Part shown: positions 27,348-35,682 of the stretch, piece after piece
How the letters are laid out: every line of letters begins with the position of its first letter
How positions within the stretch are numbered: the first letter of the stretch is position 1
Origin: FEN-1297 sp021817845
GTDB lineage: Bacteria > Bacteroidota > Ignavibacteria > Ignavibacteriales > Ignavibacteriaceae
Direction: 5' to 3'
Length of the DNA stretch: 64,000 nt
NCBI GenBank assembly: GCA_021817845.1
Contig: JAKAFW010000002.1
Coordinates: 142,137 to 206,136, forward strand
Position numbers and translations under genes: made by a program
The notes under the pieces: generated by a model
What the model saw: the letters and a program-made list of their open reading frames with translations, nothing else
The model's database searches: none
Told to the model about the DNA's origin: nothing

Positions 27348-29276
27348 ATGAAAAAAACAGTAATACTCTTTTCACTAATTTTCTCATTTTTACCATTTGT
27401 TATATTACCGCAATCACTTGGTATGGGACGAGGATATCATACTATCTTACTTAAATCCGACGGCACTGTTTATACATGTGGAATGAATTACTATGGTGAG
27501 TTGGGAAACGGCTCAAAAACAGATAGTAAAGTTCCAGTAGAAGTATCAAGGGGAGCATATTCCGGCACTACTTACCTTGGAGATAACTCAAGCAATAAGA
27601 TTATTTCAGTCGCTATGGGAAGATATCATTCCATTGCTCTTGCCGAAGACGGAACTGTTTTCACTTGGGGATTTAATAATGATGGTGAATTGGGAAATAA
27701 CACTATTACAAGTAGCAGTGTCCCGATAAAAGTATTAATGGGATCTTACTCCGGAACTGCTTTCCTTGGCGATAATCCAAGTAATAAAATCATTGCAGTT
27801 TCTGCAGGGAATGTTCATTCCATGGCTCTTGCCCAGGACGGAACAGTTTATACATGGGGAAATTATAATATTGGAAATAGTAATACACCTGTAAAAATTC
27901 CAATGGGAGCATATCCCGGCACGGCTTACCTTGGAGATAACCCGGGAAATAAGATAATTGCGGTTTCTGCGGGATATAATTATTCATTAGCTTTAGCTGA
28001 GGACGGTAGTGTTTATACTTGGGGAGAAAATATTTATGGCCAGTTAGGAAATAATACTATTATATCAAGCACCGCTCCAATAAAAGTATTAATGGGAGCC
28101 TATTCTGGCACAAAATATCTCGGTGATAACTTAAGTAATAAAATCATTTCAGTTTTTGCAGGGGACGGTCACTGCATTGCATTAGCCCAGGACAACATGG
28201 TTTATTCATGGGGGCGTAATACCAATGGTCAGTTGGGGGACAATTCAAATATACATAGATATGTTCCTGTAAAAGTATTAATGGGAGCTTATTCCGGCAC
28301 AGCTTACCTTGGCGACGACTCAAGCAATAAGATCATTTCACTCGTTGGGGGAGAGAGCCATAGCATAGCCTTTGCACAGGACAACACGGTTTATACGTGG
28401 GGACATAATAACTATGGCCAGTTGGGAGATGGTTCACATACAGATGGTTATGTCCCCGTAAGAGTATTAAAGGGAGCCTATTCCGGCTCTACTTATTTTG
28501 GAGATAATTCAAGTAATAAGATTGTTGCAGTTTCTACGGGAGCATTTCATTCTTTTGCTCTTGCACAGGACGGGACTGTTTATACATGGGGATATAATAC
28601 CAATGGTCAGTTGGGAAACAATTCCACTAGTGCAACTCCTCTCCCTGTTATTGCACAAGTTCCCGGAGGTGCACTGCCTGTAGAATTAACAATCTTCACA
28701 GCAAAATATTCGGGAGATAAAGTAGAATTGCAATGGGATACAGCGACGGAAGAAAATAACTATGGCTTTGAGGTAGAGCGGCAAAAAGACAATGGGCAAT
28801 TGGCTGCAGGCATTTGGGAAAAGATTGGATTTGTTAAAGGAAGCGGCAACAGTAATTCACCGAAGAGTTATACTTTTGTTGATGTTAATTCACTTAACGG
28901 AAAAGTTAGATATAGATTAAAGCAAGTAGATAACGACGGTAACTTTGAGTATAGCCCTGTTATAGAGGTTAATGCAGCTGAAATACTGAACGGATTTTTG
29001 TTAAGCCAAAATTATCCTAACCCGTTCAATCCAACTACACAAATACAATTCGGAGTAAGTAAAAATACTTATGCTACATTAACTATCCACGATATACTCG
29101 GCAAAAAGGTTTCGACATTGTTCAACGGTAATGCTGTGGCGGGTCAGGTTTACAACTTAACTTTTAACAGGAGCGACCCTTCTTACCGGTCAGGCAGCCT
29201 GGCAAGCGGCATTTATTATTATAAACTTCAAACGAATGAGAAAACAGAGGTTAGGAAAATGCTTTTGATGAAGTAG
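27348..29276 (+). CDS. Secreted RCC1-repeat beta-propeller protein with type IX sorting domain
   Basis: 642 residues. Signal peptide at 1-22 ('KKTVILFSLIFSFLPFVI'). Residues ~25-440 hold seven to eight RCC1-type blades with the recurring pattern 'GMGRGYHTILLKSDGTVYTC', 'HSMALAQDGTVYTWG' and 'NGQLGDNS', interspersed with a repeated 'MGAYSGTAYLGDN' insert. A C-terminal region 'LPVELTIFTAKYSGDKVELQ' leads to an Ig-like part and finally the sorting domain 'LLSQNYPNPFNPTTQIQF' to 'KTEVRKMLLMK', which directs export by the Por/type IX system in Ignavibacteria. Cell-surface or secreted; ligand unknown. AAGGAG precedes the ATG. Confidence 0.93.
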   Translation: MKKTVILFSLIFSFLPFVILPQSLGMGRGYHTILLKSDGTVYTCGMNYYGELGNGSKTDSKVPVEVSRGAYSGTTYLGDNSSNKIISVAMGRYHSIALAEDGTVFTWGFNNDGELGNNTITSSSVPIKVLMGSYSGTAFLGDNPSNKIIAVSAGNVHSMALAQDGTVYTWGNYNIGNSNTPVKIPMGAYPGTAYLGDNPGNKIIAVSAGYNYSLALAEDGSVYTWGENIYGQLGNNTIISSTAPIKVLMGAYSGTKYLGDNLSNKIISVFAGDGHCIALAQDNMVYSWGRNTNGQLGDNSNIHRYVPVKVLMGAYSGTAYLGDDSSNKIISLVGGESHSIAFAQDNTVYTWGHNNYGQLGDGSHTDGYVPVRVLKGAYSGSTYFGDNSSNKIVAVSTGAFHSFALAQDGTVYTWGYNTNGQLGNNSTSATPLPVIAQVPGGALPVELTIFTAKYSGDKVELQWDTATEENNYGFEVERQKDNGQLAAGIWEKIGFVKGSGNSNSPKSYTFVDVNSLNGKVRYRLKQVDNDGNFEYSPVIEVNAAEILNGFLLSQNYPNPFNPTTQIQFGVSKNTYATLTIHDILGKKVSTLFNGNAVAGQVYNLTFNRSDPSYRSGSLASGIYYYKLQTNEKTEVRKMLLMK

Positions 29277-29277
29277 G

Positions 29278-29325
29278 AAGGAGTGACGGAATAATGGAGT
29301 GGTGGAATAATGGAGTAGTGATGCC
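29278..29325. repeat. Low-complexity 'ATAATGGAGTGGTGGA' tract
   Basis: Immediately follows the RCC1 gene stop codon and repeats the same purine-rich units as 19204-19275. The position directly after a stop codon matches that other occurrence. Confidence 0.55.
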
Positions 29326-29372
29326 CTTATACAGGTAGAGTTAAATAATAGAGATTTATAAAAATTTCCATA

Positions 29373-30140
29373 ATGAATAGAAATACAGAACTAAGAATAT
29401 CAGACAAGAAATTTTTTTTGATTAAAAACATTTTAGATTTTCTTTTAGGAATTATTATTCTTCTAATAGCATCTCCTTTCATGCTTATTATCGCTATTAT
29501 TTTATTTCTGATATTTAGGTCACTGCCTTTTATTGTCCAGGAGAGAGGGATAACGGAGGAAAAACACATCTTTAATATTTACAAGTTCAAAACAATTAAG
29601 CCAAACATCGATAATAATCCTGGAAGGGATGAAAACATCTTACATAAGCAGCACCTTTCGGATTATGTGCCTGCGTTTTGCAGGTGGTTAAGAAAATCGG
29701 GCTTAGATGAGCTCCCACAAATAATTAATGTACTTAAAGGAGAAATGAGTCTGATCGGTCCCCGTCCTTTAATGATTAGCGATCTTAAAATTCTTAGACA
29801 TAAACATCCTGATTATTACTGCAGGCGGCAATTAATAAAAGTTAAACCAGGCATTACCGGATTGTGGCAGGTTCACGGAAATAGAAGTCAGGGCATTGAG
29901 AATCTTTTACACTTAGACATTAAATACAGCGAGAATGTTTCTGTTTCTCTTGATGCAGAAATTCTTCTTGCTACAATAACGTTAGTATTTATGGGTAAAC
30001 ACTCCGATGCAATTATTACCGGTATGACAGAAAGCAGGATATTTAATCGGGTAAACAATTTCTCGACAATACAAAATCGTAAGGTTAAAATAATTTACGC
30101 AATCGTTATTGTTTTCTCATATTGGATTGCTCAAGTTTAA
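29373..30140 (+). CDS. Undecaprenyl-phosphate sugar-1-phosphate transferase (WcaJ/PglC type)
   Basis: 255 residues. One hydrophobic segment near the N-terminus ('FLLGIIILLIASPFMLIIAI') anchors it. The catalytic core follows: 'IFNIYKFKTIKPNIDNN' (usual YKFRTM region), 'WLRKSGLDELPQIINVLKGE' with 'MSLIGPRP', and 'VKPGITGLWQVHGNRSQ'. This is the bacterial sugar transferase domain that attaches the first sugar phosphate to undecaprenyl phosphate in exopolysaccharide or O-antigen synthesis. The long region upstream found in WbaP-type enzymes is absent, so it belongs to the short phosphoglycosyl transferase class. No other polysaccharide gene is adjacent; the giant glycosyltransferase is 23 kb away. 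Confidence 0.93.
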   Translation: MNRNTELRISDKKFFLIKNILDFLLGIIILLIASPFMLIIAIILFLIFRSLPFIVQERGITEEKHIFNIYKFKTIKPNIDNNPGRDENILHKQHLSDYVPAFCRWLRKSGLDELPQIINVLKGEMSLIGPRPLMISDLKILRHKHPDYYCRRQLIKVKPGITGLWQVHGNRSQGIENLLHLDIKYSENVSVSLDAEILLATITLVFMGKHSDAIITGMTESRIFNRVNNFSTIQNRKVKIIYAIVIVFSYWIAQV

Positions 30141-30285
30141 GAACTAAAGAGAAATTTCTCTTTTTAGGCAGAGTTGATATCAAATATTTCTTTAAAAAAG
30201 GATCCTTTGTTTGGAAATAATGTTTTAATAGCTTGACAAAGATGGGTATAAACTTTAATTTTGTAAGCCTTTTTAAGAAATCAAT

Positions 30286-30357
30286 TCCGCGATAGCTCAA
30301 TGGTGGAGCATTCGGCTGTTAACCGAAGGGTTGCAGGTTCGAGTCCTGCTCGCGGAG
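30286..30357 (+). tRNA. tRNA-Asn (anticodon GTT)
   Basis: Acceptor arms TCCGCGA (30286-30292) and TCGCGGA (30350-30356) pair fully; discriminator G at 30357. Anticodon stem TTCGG/CCGAA encloses loop CTGTTAA with anticodon GTT at 30318-30320. The T arm contains GCAGGTTCGAGTCCTGC. CCA is not fully encoded (GCA follows). A hairpin terminator lies just downstream. Confidence 0.96.
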
Positions 30358-30361
30358 CATT

Positions 30362-30403
30362 AAGGGATTTATGGTATTAAAAGTATTGTAAGTCCCTTTT
30401 TTT
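30362..30403 (+). terminator. Rho-independent terminator after tRNA-Asn
   Basis: AAGGGATTTA (30362-30371) pairs with TAAGTCCCTT (30389-30398) over ten bases with one G-U, followed by a seven-base T-run. Position five bases after the tRNA supports it as the tRNA terminator. Confidence 0.85.
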
Positions 30404-30422
30404 ATTGATACTTGAGCAGGTT

Positions 30423-30692
30423 CTAACCGAGACATGAAAGAATCATTCTTTTTTGTTCTAAGTTTCCTTTATTAAACACTTCAACAGCAGTGCTTCCGAA
30501 TTTAAGTAAGGATTCTATATCTTCCATACCTGCGTTACTTTCCTTTTCTAGTTTTTCTATCAATGCTGTAAGTTCTAGTTCGCTAGTTCTGATCTCTTCT
30601 TTTTTATTTGAGTATTCTTCATCTTCAATTAAAGATTTCAATTTTAATTTGGTAAGATTATTCTTTAGGTTTTTAAGAAATGTTGTTGAATG
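30423..30692 (-). pseudogene. C-terminal remnant of a large serine recombinase
   Basis: The frame reads 'FLKNLKNNLTKLKLKSLIED', 'EEYSNKKEEIRTSELELTAL' and ends 'NKGNLEQKRMILSCLG' then TAG. This is the coiled-coil and tail of large serine recombinases, which normally continue past 'LGSNL'. Here the serine codon position is TAG, and after it N-L-L-K remains readable, so the stop looks like a point mutation. The catalytic and zinc domains are missing; the part of the frame upstream of about 30692 is antisense noise over the amidoligase gene. The remnant lies about 65 bases from the tRNA-Asn 3' end, a common integration site. Confidence 0.7.
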
Positions 30693-31243
30693 CTGCCTGC
30701 CTTTATCTGCGTGAGATCCAGGTGATCTTCCTCTACAGCTATTACAGCAAGCTTTGCAAGTGTTAGTGTTACAAGAGTAACTGCCGGTGAGATAAGCCAA
30801 CTTCCTGGCGTTCTGTATTCAAAGCCGTATGATTTTCTACGATAGGCTTTACGTTTTTCGTATCCGCTTTTCTCCCGTTTGGCTCTCTGGAATTTATCAT
30901 CTACGCAGTTAGAGAAAGAATATAAAAGTGTATCCAGAGAATCGATTACCTCCGACCTTGGTTCTGTTCCGATGTGAATATGACCGCCAAGCGGATAATC
31001 ATCTGTATAGTGCCCTGATAAGAACTCAATTTTTAGAACTTTATTGTGTCCGTATTCAAGAATGATTCTGATTTTCGCGGCAAGGTCAATTGGGCTTTCT
31101 GAATAGCCTGGTCTTATTTCTGCGATACTTTCACATCCATCAAGTCCCATGCTTGAATGAGATTTGAAATAATTATGAGCAGGCGTGTACCTCCCGTTCA
31201 TTCTGCAAACCAGCTCTGGGTCGCAGCCGAGTGTAAGTAACAT
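30665..31243 (-). CDS. phiEco32-type amidoligase (COOH-NH2 ligase type 2) domain protein
   Basis: 192 residues. Conserved features of the phage-associated ATP-grasp-independent amidoligase family are visible: 'LGCDPELVCR' at the start, 'MGLDGCESIAEIRPGYSESP', 'DDYPLGGHIHIGTEP' and 'RKSYGFEYRTPGSWLISPAV'. Homologues occur in phages and are predicted to form amide bonds on peptides or proteins; the substrate is unknown. AAGGAG stands before the ATG. The last residues overlap the recombinase remnant in another frame, so the very C-terminus may have been altered by the rearrangement. It reads as cargo of a decayed mobile element beside tRNA-Asn and next to the CRISPR locus. Confidence 0.82.
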   Translation of the reverse strand: MLLTLGCDPELVCRMNGRYTPAHNYFKSHSSMGLDGCESIAEIRPGYSESPIDLAAKIRIILEYGHNKVLKIEFLSGHYTDDYPLGGHIHIGTEPRSEVIDSLDTLLYSFSNCVDDKFQRAKREKSGYEKRKAYRRKSYGFEYRTPGSWLISPAVTLVTLTLAKLAVIAVEEDHLDLTQIKAGSIQQHFLKT

Positions 31244-31734
31244 ATAAGACTCCTTGATTTATTGTTATAAAGGTTCTTATACCAGATAAAGGAAGAGGTT
31301 TAACTATGAGGCTTGGTGTGAATATCGATTCTATTTTAGAATCTATCATAAAAATTTAAATATAGAAAAAAATGTCGGTGTATTAGGACTGAACAGAGTA
31401 TATAAAATAGTCTAATTGTATTTTATTAAAATCTAATAATTTAGAATTTAATTTTATGATATTTGTTTTTATAATTTGTTAATCAGGAAACAGAAAAACA
31501 AAATTTTATCTTACCTGATTTTTACTTCATATTTCGGTATATCACAATCTAAATGCACAGAAGTTTTCCAATAAAAAATTATGATTTTAAACAAATAAAT
31601 GATTAAGTTAAAATACTGTTAATTACTTCTATTAGAATTTAATGTTTGGGTGAGATATGAGAAGAATAAATAGAGAGGGAGATCAATTCGCGCTAACCGC
31701 ACTAAAAAATAATCACTTATTAAGATCAAGAAAT
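31244..31734. other. Intergenic region between amidoligase and tracrRNA
   Basis: About 490 AT-rich bases. No recognisable gene. A 37-codon frame at 31657-31770 (start 'MRRINREGDQFALTALKNN') has a poor ribosome site and overlaps the tracrRNA terminator, so I do not accept it as a gene. Transcription of cas9 must start either here, crossing the tracrRNA gene antisense, or within the tracrRNA gene; I found no clear plus-strand promoter. Confidence 0.5.
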
Positions 31735-31768
31735 AAAAAAAACGACCATTCGCAAGAAAAGCCGCTTT
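31735..31768 (-). terminator. tracrRNA terminator
   Basis: On the minus strand AAAGCGGC (31768-31761) pairs with GTCGTTTT (31746-31739) over eight bases with two G-U pairs, with a short TTC/GAA stem inside the loop, and the transcript runs into a T-run at 31742-31735. Confidence 0.75.
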
Positions 31769-31816
31769 AAATGTTTTCACAACGGAATAATCCTTATTGT
31801 GATTTGCTTCAGATTT
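31735..31816 (-). ncRNA. tracrRNA of the type II-C CRISPR system
   Basis: Positions 31797-31816 on the plus strand (TTGTGATTTGCTTCAGATTT) match the crRNA-sense repeat with one base deleted; the minus-strand transcript is therefore an anti-repeat able to pair with crRNA repeat bases 2-21. Downstream the transcript forms the expected nexus hairpin CACAA...GGATTATTCC...TTGTG (31778-31801), then AAAACATTTAAAGCGGC and a terminator at 31735-31768. Length about 80 nt. A matching promoter lies just upstream. It is divergent from cas9. The nexus resembles that of Bacteroidota type II-C tracrRNAs. The 5' end is estimated from the promoter, not measured. Confidence 0.88.
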
Positions 31817-31820
31817 GATA

Positions 31821-31851
31821 CAAACATATTAAATAATTATTTAAAGTCAAA
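31821..31851 (-). promoter_or_regulatory. Bacteroidetes-type promoter of tracrRNA
   Basis: Minus strand: TTTG (31851-31848), exactly 19 bases, then TATGTTTG (31828-31821), a full match to the Bacteroidetes housekeeping consensus TTTG...TAnnTTTG. A start near 31816 would place the anti-repeat at the very 5' end of the RNA. The TTTG box overlaps the AAAGGA ribosome site of cas9 (31849-31854), so the promoter sits inside the cas9 leader. Confidence 0.82.
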
Positions 31852-31862
31852 GGAACCAAGGT

Positions 31863-34800
31863 ATGAAAAAAATTTTGGGGCTGGATATTGGGACAACGTC
31901 TATAGGGTGGGCACTAATAGATGAAGAAGATAAAAAGATCCTGGGCATGGGTAGTCGAATTGTTCCATTGTCTAGTGACGATAGAGATGAATTTTCTAAA
32001 GGGAATGCAATATCAAAAAATCAAAATAGAACCCTTAAAAGAAGCCAAAGGAAAGGGTATGATCGGTATCAGTTAAGGAGGCAAAACCTTGTTTCTATAT
32101 TAAGGCAAAATAATATGCTGCCTGCCCAAGATTTAATAATAATATCTAAACTTGAATTATGGGCACTCAGAAGTAAAGCAGTAAATGAAAAATTATCTCT
32201 GCAGGAAATTGGAAGAGTACTGCTTCACCTTAATCAAAAAAGAGGATATAAAAGCAGCAGAAATGAAGCAAATCTGGATAAGAAGGATACTGAATATGTC
32301 GCGGAAGTTAAAAGCAGACATGAAAAACTAAAAGAATCAGGTTTATCAATTGGACAGTATTTTTATAATGAATTATTAAAGAATGAATATTTCAGAATTA
32401 AAGAACAAGTGTTTCCCAGAGAAGCGTATGTTGAAGAATACAATTTGATATTAACCAAACAGCAAAGTTTTCATCCAGATATATTAACTGAAAGTTCAAT
32501 AAATAAAATACGTGATGAAATTATTTATTACCAGAGAAAATTGAAATCACAAAAAGGTTTAGTCTCAGTGTGTGATTTTGAGGGGTTTTGGATTAAAAAA
32601 ACTATTAATGGAAAAGAAAGAGATTTATTTGTTGGTCCAAAGGTTGCTCATAAAAGTTCTCCATTATTCCAAGTAAGTAAAATATGGGAAATAATTAATA
32701 ATATAACAATTAAACAAAAAAAAGGCGGACTTCTTGATATCCCATTAGATAAAAAAAGACAAATCTTTGAATATCTAGATAATAATGAAAAAATAACATT
32801 TGCAGAGCTGTTAAAAATTCTTGAATTAAAAAAGGATGATGTCTATGGAAATAAGCAGTTGGTCAAGGGACTTCCCGGGAATAAAACCAAACTAGAAATT
32901 AAGAATTGCTTTGATGATGTTGAAAAATATAAAAACTTATTTTTATTTGAATTACCTGTAATTGAAAGTGAAGAGGAGACATCTCTAATAGATAAAAGAA
33001 CAGGTGAGATTATCTCAACTAAAAACAAGAGACAAATAATAAAAGAATTAGAAATGCAGCCGTTTTATATGCTTTGGCATACAATTTATTCAATTGCAGA
33101 TAAAAAAGAATGTTATGATGCGCTGATTAAAAAATATAATTTACCTGAATCAACTGCTATTAAATTAGCATCTATAGATTTTGCAAAACAAGGCTTTGGG
33201 AATAAGTCTCATAAAGCTATAAGAAAAATCCTACCTTACCTGATTGAAGGGGATGTATACAGCGATGCATGTTCATATGCAGGCTATAATCATTCAATGT
33301 CATTAACTAAGCAGGAAAATTTCGAAAGAAAATTATTAGATAAGCTAAAACCGATAGAGAAGAATAGTTTAAGGCAGCCTGTTGTTGAAAAAATATTAAA
33401 TCAAATGGTTAATTTGGTTAATGCTTTGCTTGACAAGTATGGAAAACTTGAAGAAGTACGAGTAGAATTGGCAAGAGAATTAAAACAAGGCAAGGAAGAA
33501 AGAAATGAAACGTTTATAAACATTAATGCAAATGAAACGATAAATAAAGAAATTATAAATAGATTAACTGACCTGGGAATAAATCCTACAAGAAAGACTA
33601 TTGAAAAATATAAGTTCATTTTCCCGGTAAGATCGGTAATAAATAGAGACGGCAGGGTGGATTCTCCAAAAATAAAGAATGCAGTAGTTTTTAATCAGTG
33701 TATATATTGCGGTCAAAGTTTTGGTCTATCTGAAGCTTTATATGGATATGACTTCGATGTTGACCATATAATTCCTCAAACTCTGCTATTTGATGACTCT
33801 AACTCAAACAAAGTATTAGTACATAGAAAATGTAATTCTACTAAACTTAATAAAACGGCATACGATTACATTAGATCTAAAGGAGAAGAAGAATTAAACA
33901 ATTATTTAGAAAGATTAAATAATTGGTATGATAAAGGAATAATTTCCTATAGTAAACTAGAAAAATTAAAAGCATCTCATGAAGATTACTTAGAAAGAAA
34001 AAACGGGAAAAAGGAAACTGCTTCAGATATTCGGTTATGGGAAAATTTTATTGACAGGCAATTAAGACAAACCCAATATATTTCAAAGAAGGCAATAGAA
34101 ATAATTCAAAGCATTTGTCATAATGTTTGGACAACGAGCGGGAATGTCACATCCGAATTAAGGCATATATGGGGCTGGGACGAAGTGCTTATGAACCTTA
34201 ATCTTCCTAAATATCGTGAAGTTGGCTTAACTGAAATCATTGAGATTATCGAGGGTGAGAACAAACATAAGAAGGAATTAATTAAAGGTTGGTCTAAAAG
34301 AGATGATCATAGACATCATGCAATTGACGCTCTTACAATAGCTTGTACAAAACAGGGTTTCATCCAACGATTTAATAATCTCAACAGCAGCGGTGTACGT
34401 GATGAAATGAAAAGAGAAATTGATAATTCCAGGTATAAGTATGACAAAAGAAAAAATTTATTAGAAAATTATATTTTCTCAAACAAACCATTCACGAATC
34501 AAGAAGTCGAAAGGCAAGCAGAGAAAATTCTGGTTTCATTCAAAGCAGGGAAGAAAGTAGCGTCTAGGGGTAACCGGAAAATTAAAAAGGACGGCAAAAA
34601 AGTTATAGTACAGTCAAATATTATTGTCCCTAGAGGGCCTTTAAGCGAAGAAAGTGTATACGGAAGAATTAAAACTATTATTAAAGGTAAGCCGGTAAAA
34701 TATCTATTTGAAAATCCAGATTTAATATTTAAAAATTATATAAAGGAACTCGTTGAAGAAAGACTAGAGTTATTTAAGGGAGACATAAAAAAAGCGATCG

Positions 34801-35663
34801 CATCGTTGAAAAAGGAGCCAATATTTCTTGATAAAGGAAAGACTCAACTATTAGAATATGGTACTTGTTATAAAGAAGAATTTGTGATTAAATATCCTTT
34901 GTCAAGTATTACAGCCAAGGATGTTCCCAGCATTGTGGATATTAAAGTCAGGGAAAAAGTAAATGAACGATTATTGAAATATAATAATAAAGAAAAAGAA
35001 GCCTTTAAGGATTTAGAAAATAATCCTCTATGGTTTAATGAAGAGAAAAAAATTCCGATAAGAACAATTCGATTATTTACAGGACTTTCAGCTGTTGAAT
35101 CTGTTAAAAAAGATTTATCCGGAAATGATATAGGTTTTGTTAAACCAGGAAATAACCACCACCTGGCTATTTACTTAGATGAGCTCGGCAATAAGCAATT
35201 AAGTATTTGCTCATTTTGGCATGCTGTAGAAAGAAAAAAGTTTGGGTTGCCGGTCATAATTAAAGATCCTTTAAAAGTTGTAGACTTAATTCTTGAGGAA
35301 GAAGAGGATAAATACCCGGATAGTTTTCTTGAAAAATTACCTGATTCAAAATGGACTTTCGTTGAAAGTTTTCAGCAGAATGAGATGTTTATCCTTGGAT
35401 TATCAAAGGATGATTACGAAAAATCAATTTCACAGGCTGAATATCAAATTTTAAGTAATTATTTATATAGAGTTCAAAAAATATTTTTTAATGGAAAACA
35501 ACTTGAGATTTATTTCCGGCATCATTTGGAAACACAATTAATTGATAATAATGATGCTAAAATGAGTAAGAGATATTGTAAAATTCAAAGCCTTGCGGCT
35601 TTGGAATCTTTATCTTCTCAAAAAGTAATTATTAATAGTTTGGGAGAAATTGTCGACAAATAG
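31863..35663 (+). CDS. cas9: Type II-C CRISPR effector nuclease Cas9
   Basis: 1266 residues. RuvC-I 'KKILGLDIGTTSIGWALIDE' with D8; arginine-rich bridge helix about 53-81 ('RTLKRSQRKGYDRYQLRR'); RuvC-II 'LEEVRVELARELKQ' with E535; HNH domain with 'CIYCGQ' and 'DFDVDHIIPQTLLFDDSNSN' (D634, H635, N649, N658); RuvC-III 'DDHRHHAIDALTIACT' with H819 and D822. All catalytic positions corresponding to SpCas9 D10, E762, H840, N863, H983 and D986 are present. Residues from about 880 on form the wedge and PAM-interacting region, which fixes PAM choice but is not readable as a PAM. First of three co-directional genes; AAAGGA precedes the ATG. Longer than compact II-C enzymes, shorter than many Bacteroidota ones. 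Confidence 0.98.
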   Translation: MKKILGLDIGTTSIGWALIDEEDKKILGMGSRIVPLSSDDRDEFSKGNAISKNQNRTLKRSQRKGYDRYQLRRQNLVSILRQNNMLPAQDLIIISKLELWALRSKAVNEKLSLQEIGRVLLHLNQKRGYKSSRNEANLDKKDTEYVAEVKSRHEKLKESGLSIGQYFYNELLKNEYFRIKEQVFPREAYVEEYNLILTKQQSFHPDILTESSINKIRDEIIYYQRKLKSQKGLVSVCDFEGFWIKKTINGKERDLFVGPKVAHKSSPLFQVSKIWEIINNITIKQKKGGLLDIPLDKKRQIFEYLDNNEKITFAELLKILELKKDDVYGNKQLVKGLPGNKTKLEIKNCFDDVEKYKNLFLFELPVIESEEETSLIDKRTGEIISTKNKRQIIKELEMQPFYMLWHTIYSIADKKECYDALIKKYNLPESTAIKLASIDFAKQGFGNKSHKAIRKILPYLIEGDVYSDACSYAGYNHSMSLTKQENFERKLLDKLKPIEKNSLRQPVVEKILNQMVNLVNALLDKYGKLEEVRVELARELKQGKEERNETFININANETINKEIINRLTDLGINPTRKTIEKYKFIFPVRSVINRDGRVDSPKIKNAVVFNQCIYCGQSFGLSEALYGYDFDVDHIIPQTLLFDDSNSNKVLVHRKCNSTKLNKTAYDYIRSKGEEELNNYLERLNNWYDKGIISYSKLEKLKASHEDYLERKNGKKETASDIRLWENFIDRQLRQTQYISKKAIEIIQSICHNVWTTSGNVTSELRHIWGWDEVLMNLNLPKYREVGLTEIIEIIEGENKHKKELIKGWSKRDDHRHHAIDALTIACTKQGFIQRFNNLNSSGVRDEMKREIDNSRYKYDKRKNLLENYIFSNKPFTNQEVERQAEKILVSFKAGKKVASRGNRKIKKDGKKVIVQSNIIVPRGPLSEESVYGRIKTIIKGKPVKYLFENPDLIFKNYIKELVEERLELFKGDIKKAIASLKKEPIFLDKGKTQLLEYGTCYKEEFVIKYPLSSITAKDVPSIVDIKVREKVNERLLKYNNKEKEAFKDLENNPLWFNEEKKIPIRTIRLFTGLSAVESVKKDLSGNDIGFVKPGNNHHLAIYLDELGNKQLSICSFWHAVERKKFGLPVIIKDPLKVVDLILEEEEDKYPDSFLEKLPDSKWTFVESFQQNEMFILGLSKDDYEKSISQAEYQILSNYLYRVQKIFFNGKQLEIYFRHHLETQLIDNNDAKMSKRYCKIQSLAALESLSSQKVIINSLGEIVDK

Positions 35664-35682
35664 AAGGAGGTAATAAAATAGA

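Noticed and set aside
31657..31770. 37-codon plus-strand frame (MRRINREG...) before cas9
   Set aside because: Overlaps the tracrRNA terminator, has a weak ribosome site and no recognisable features; more likely chance.
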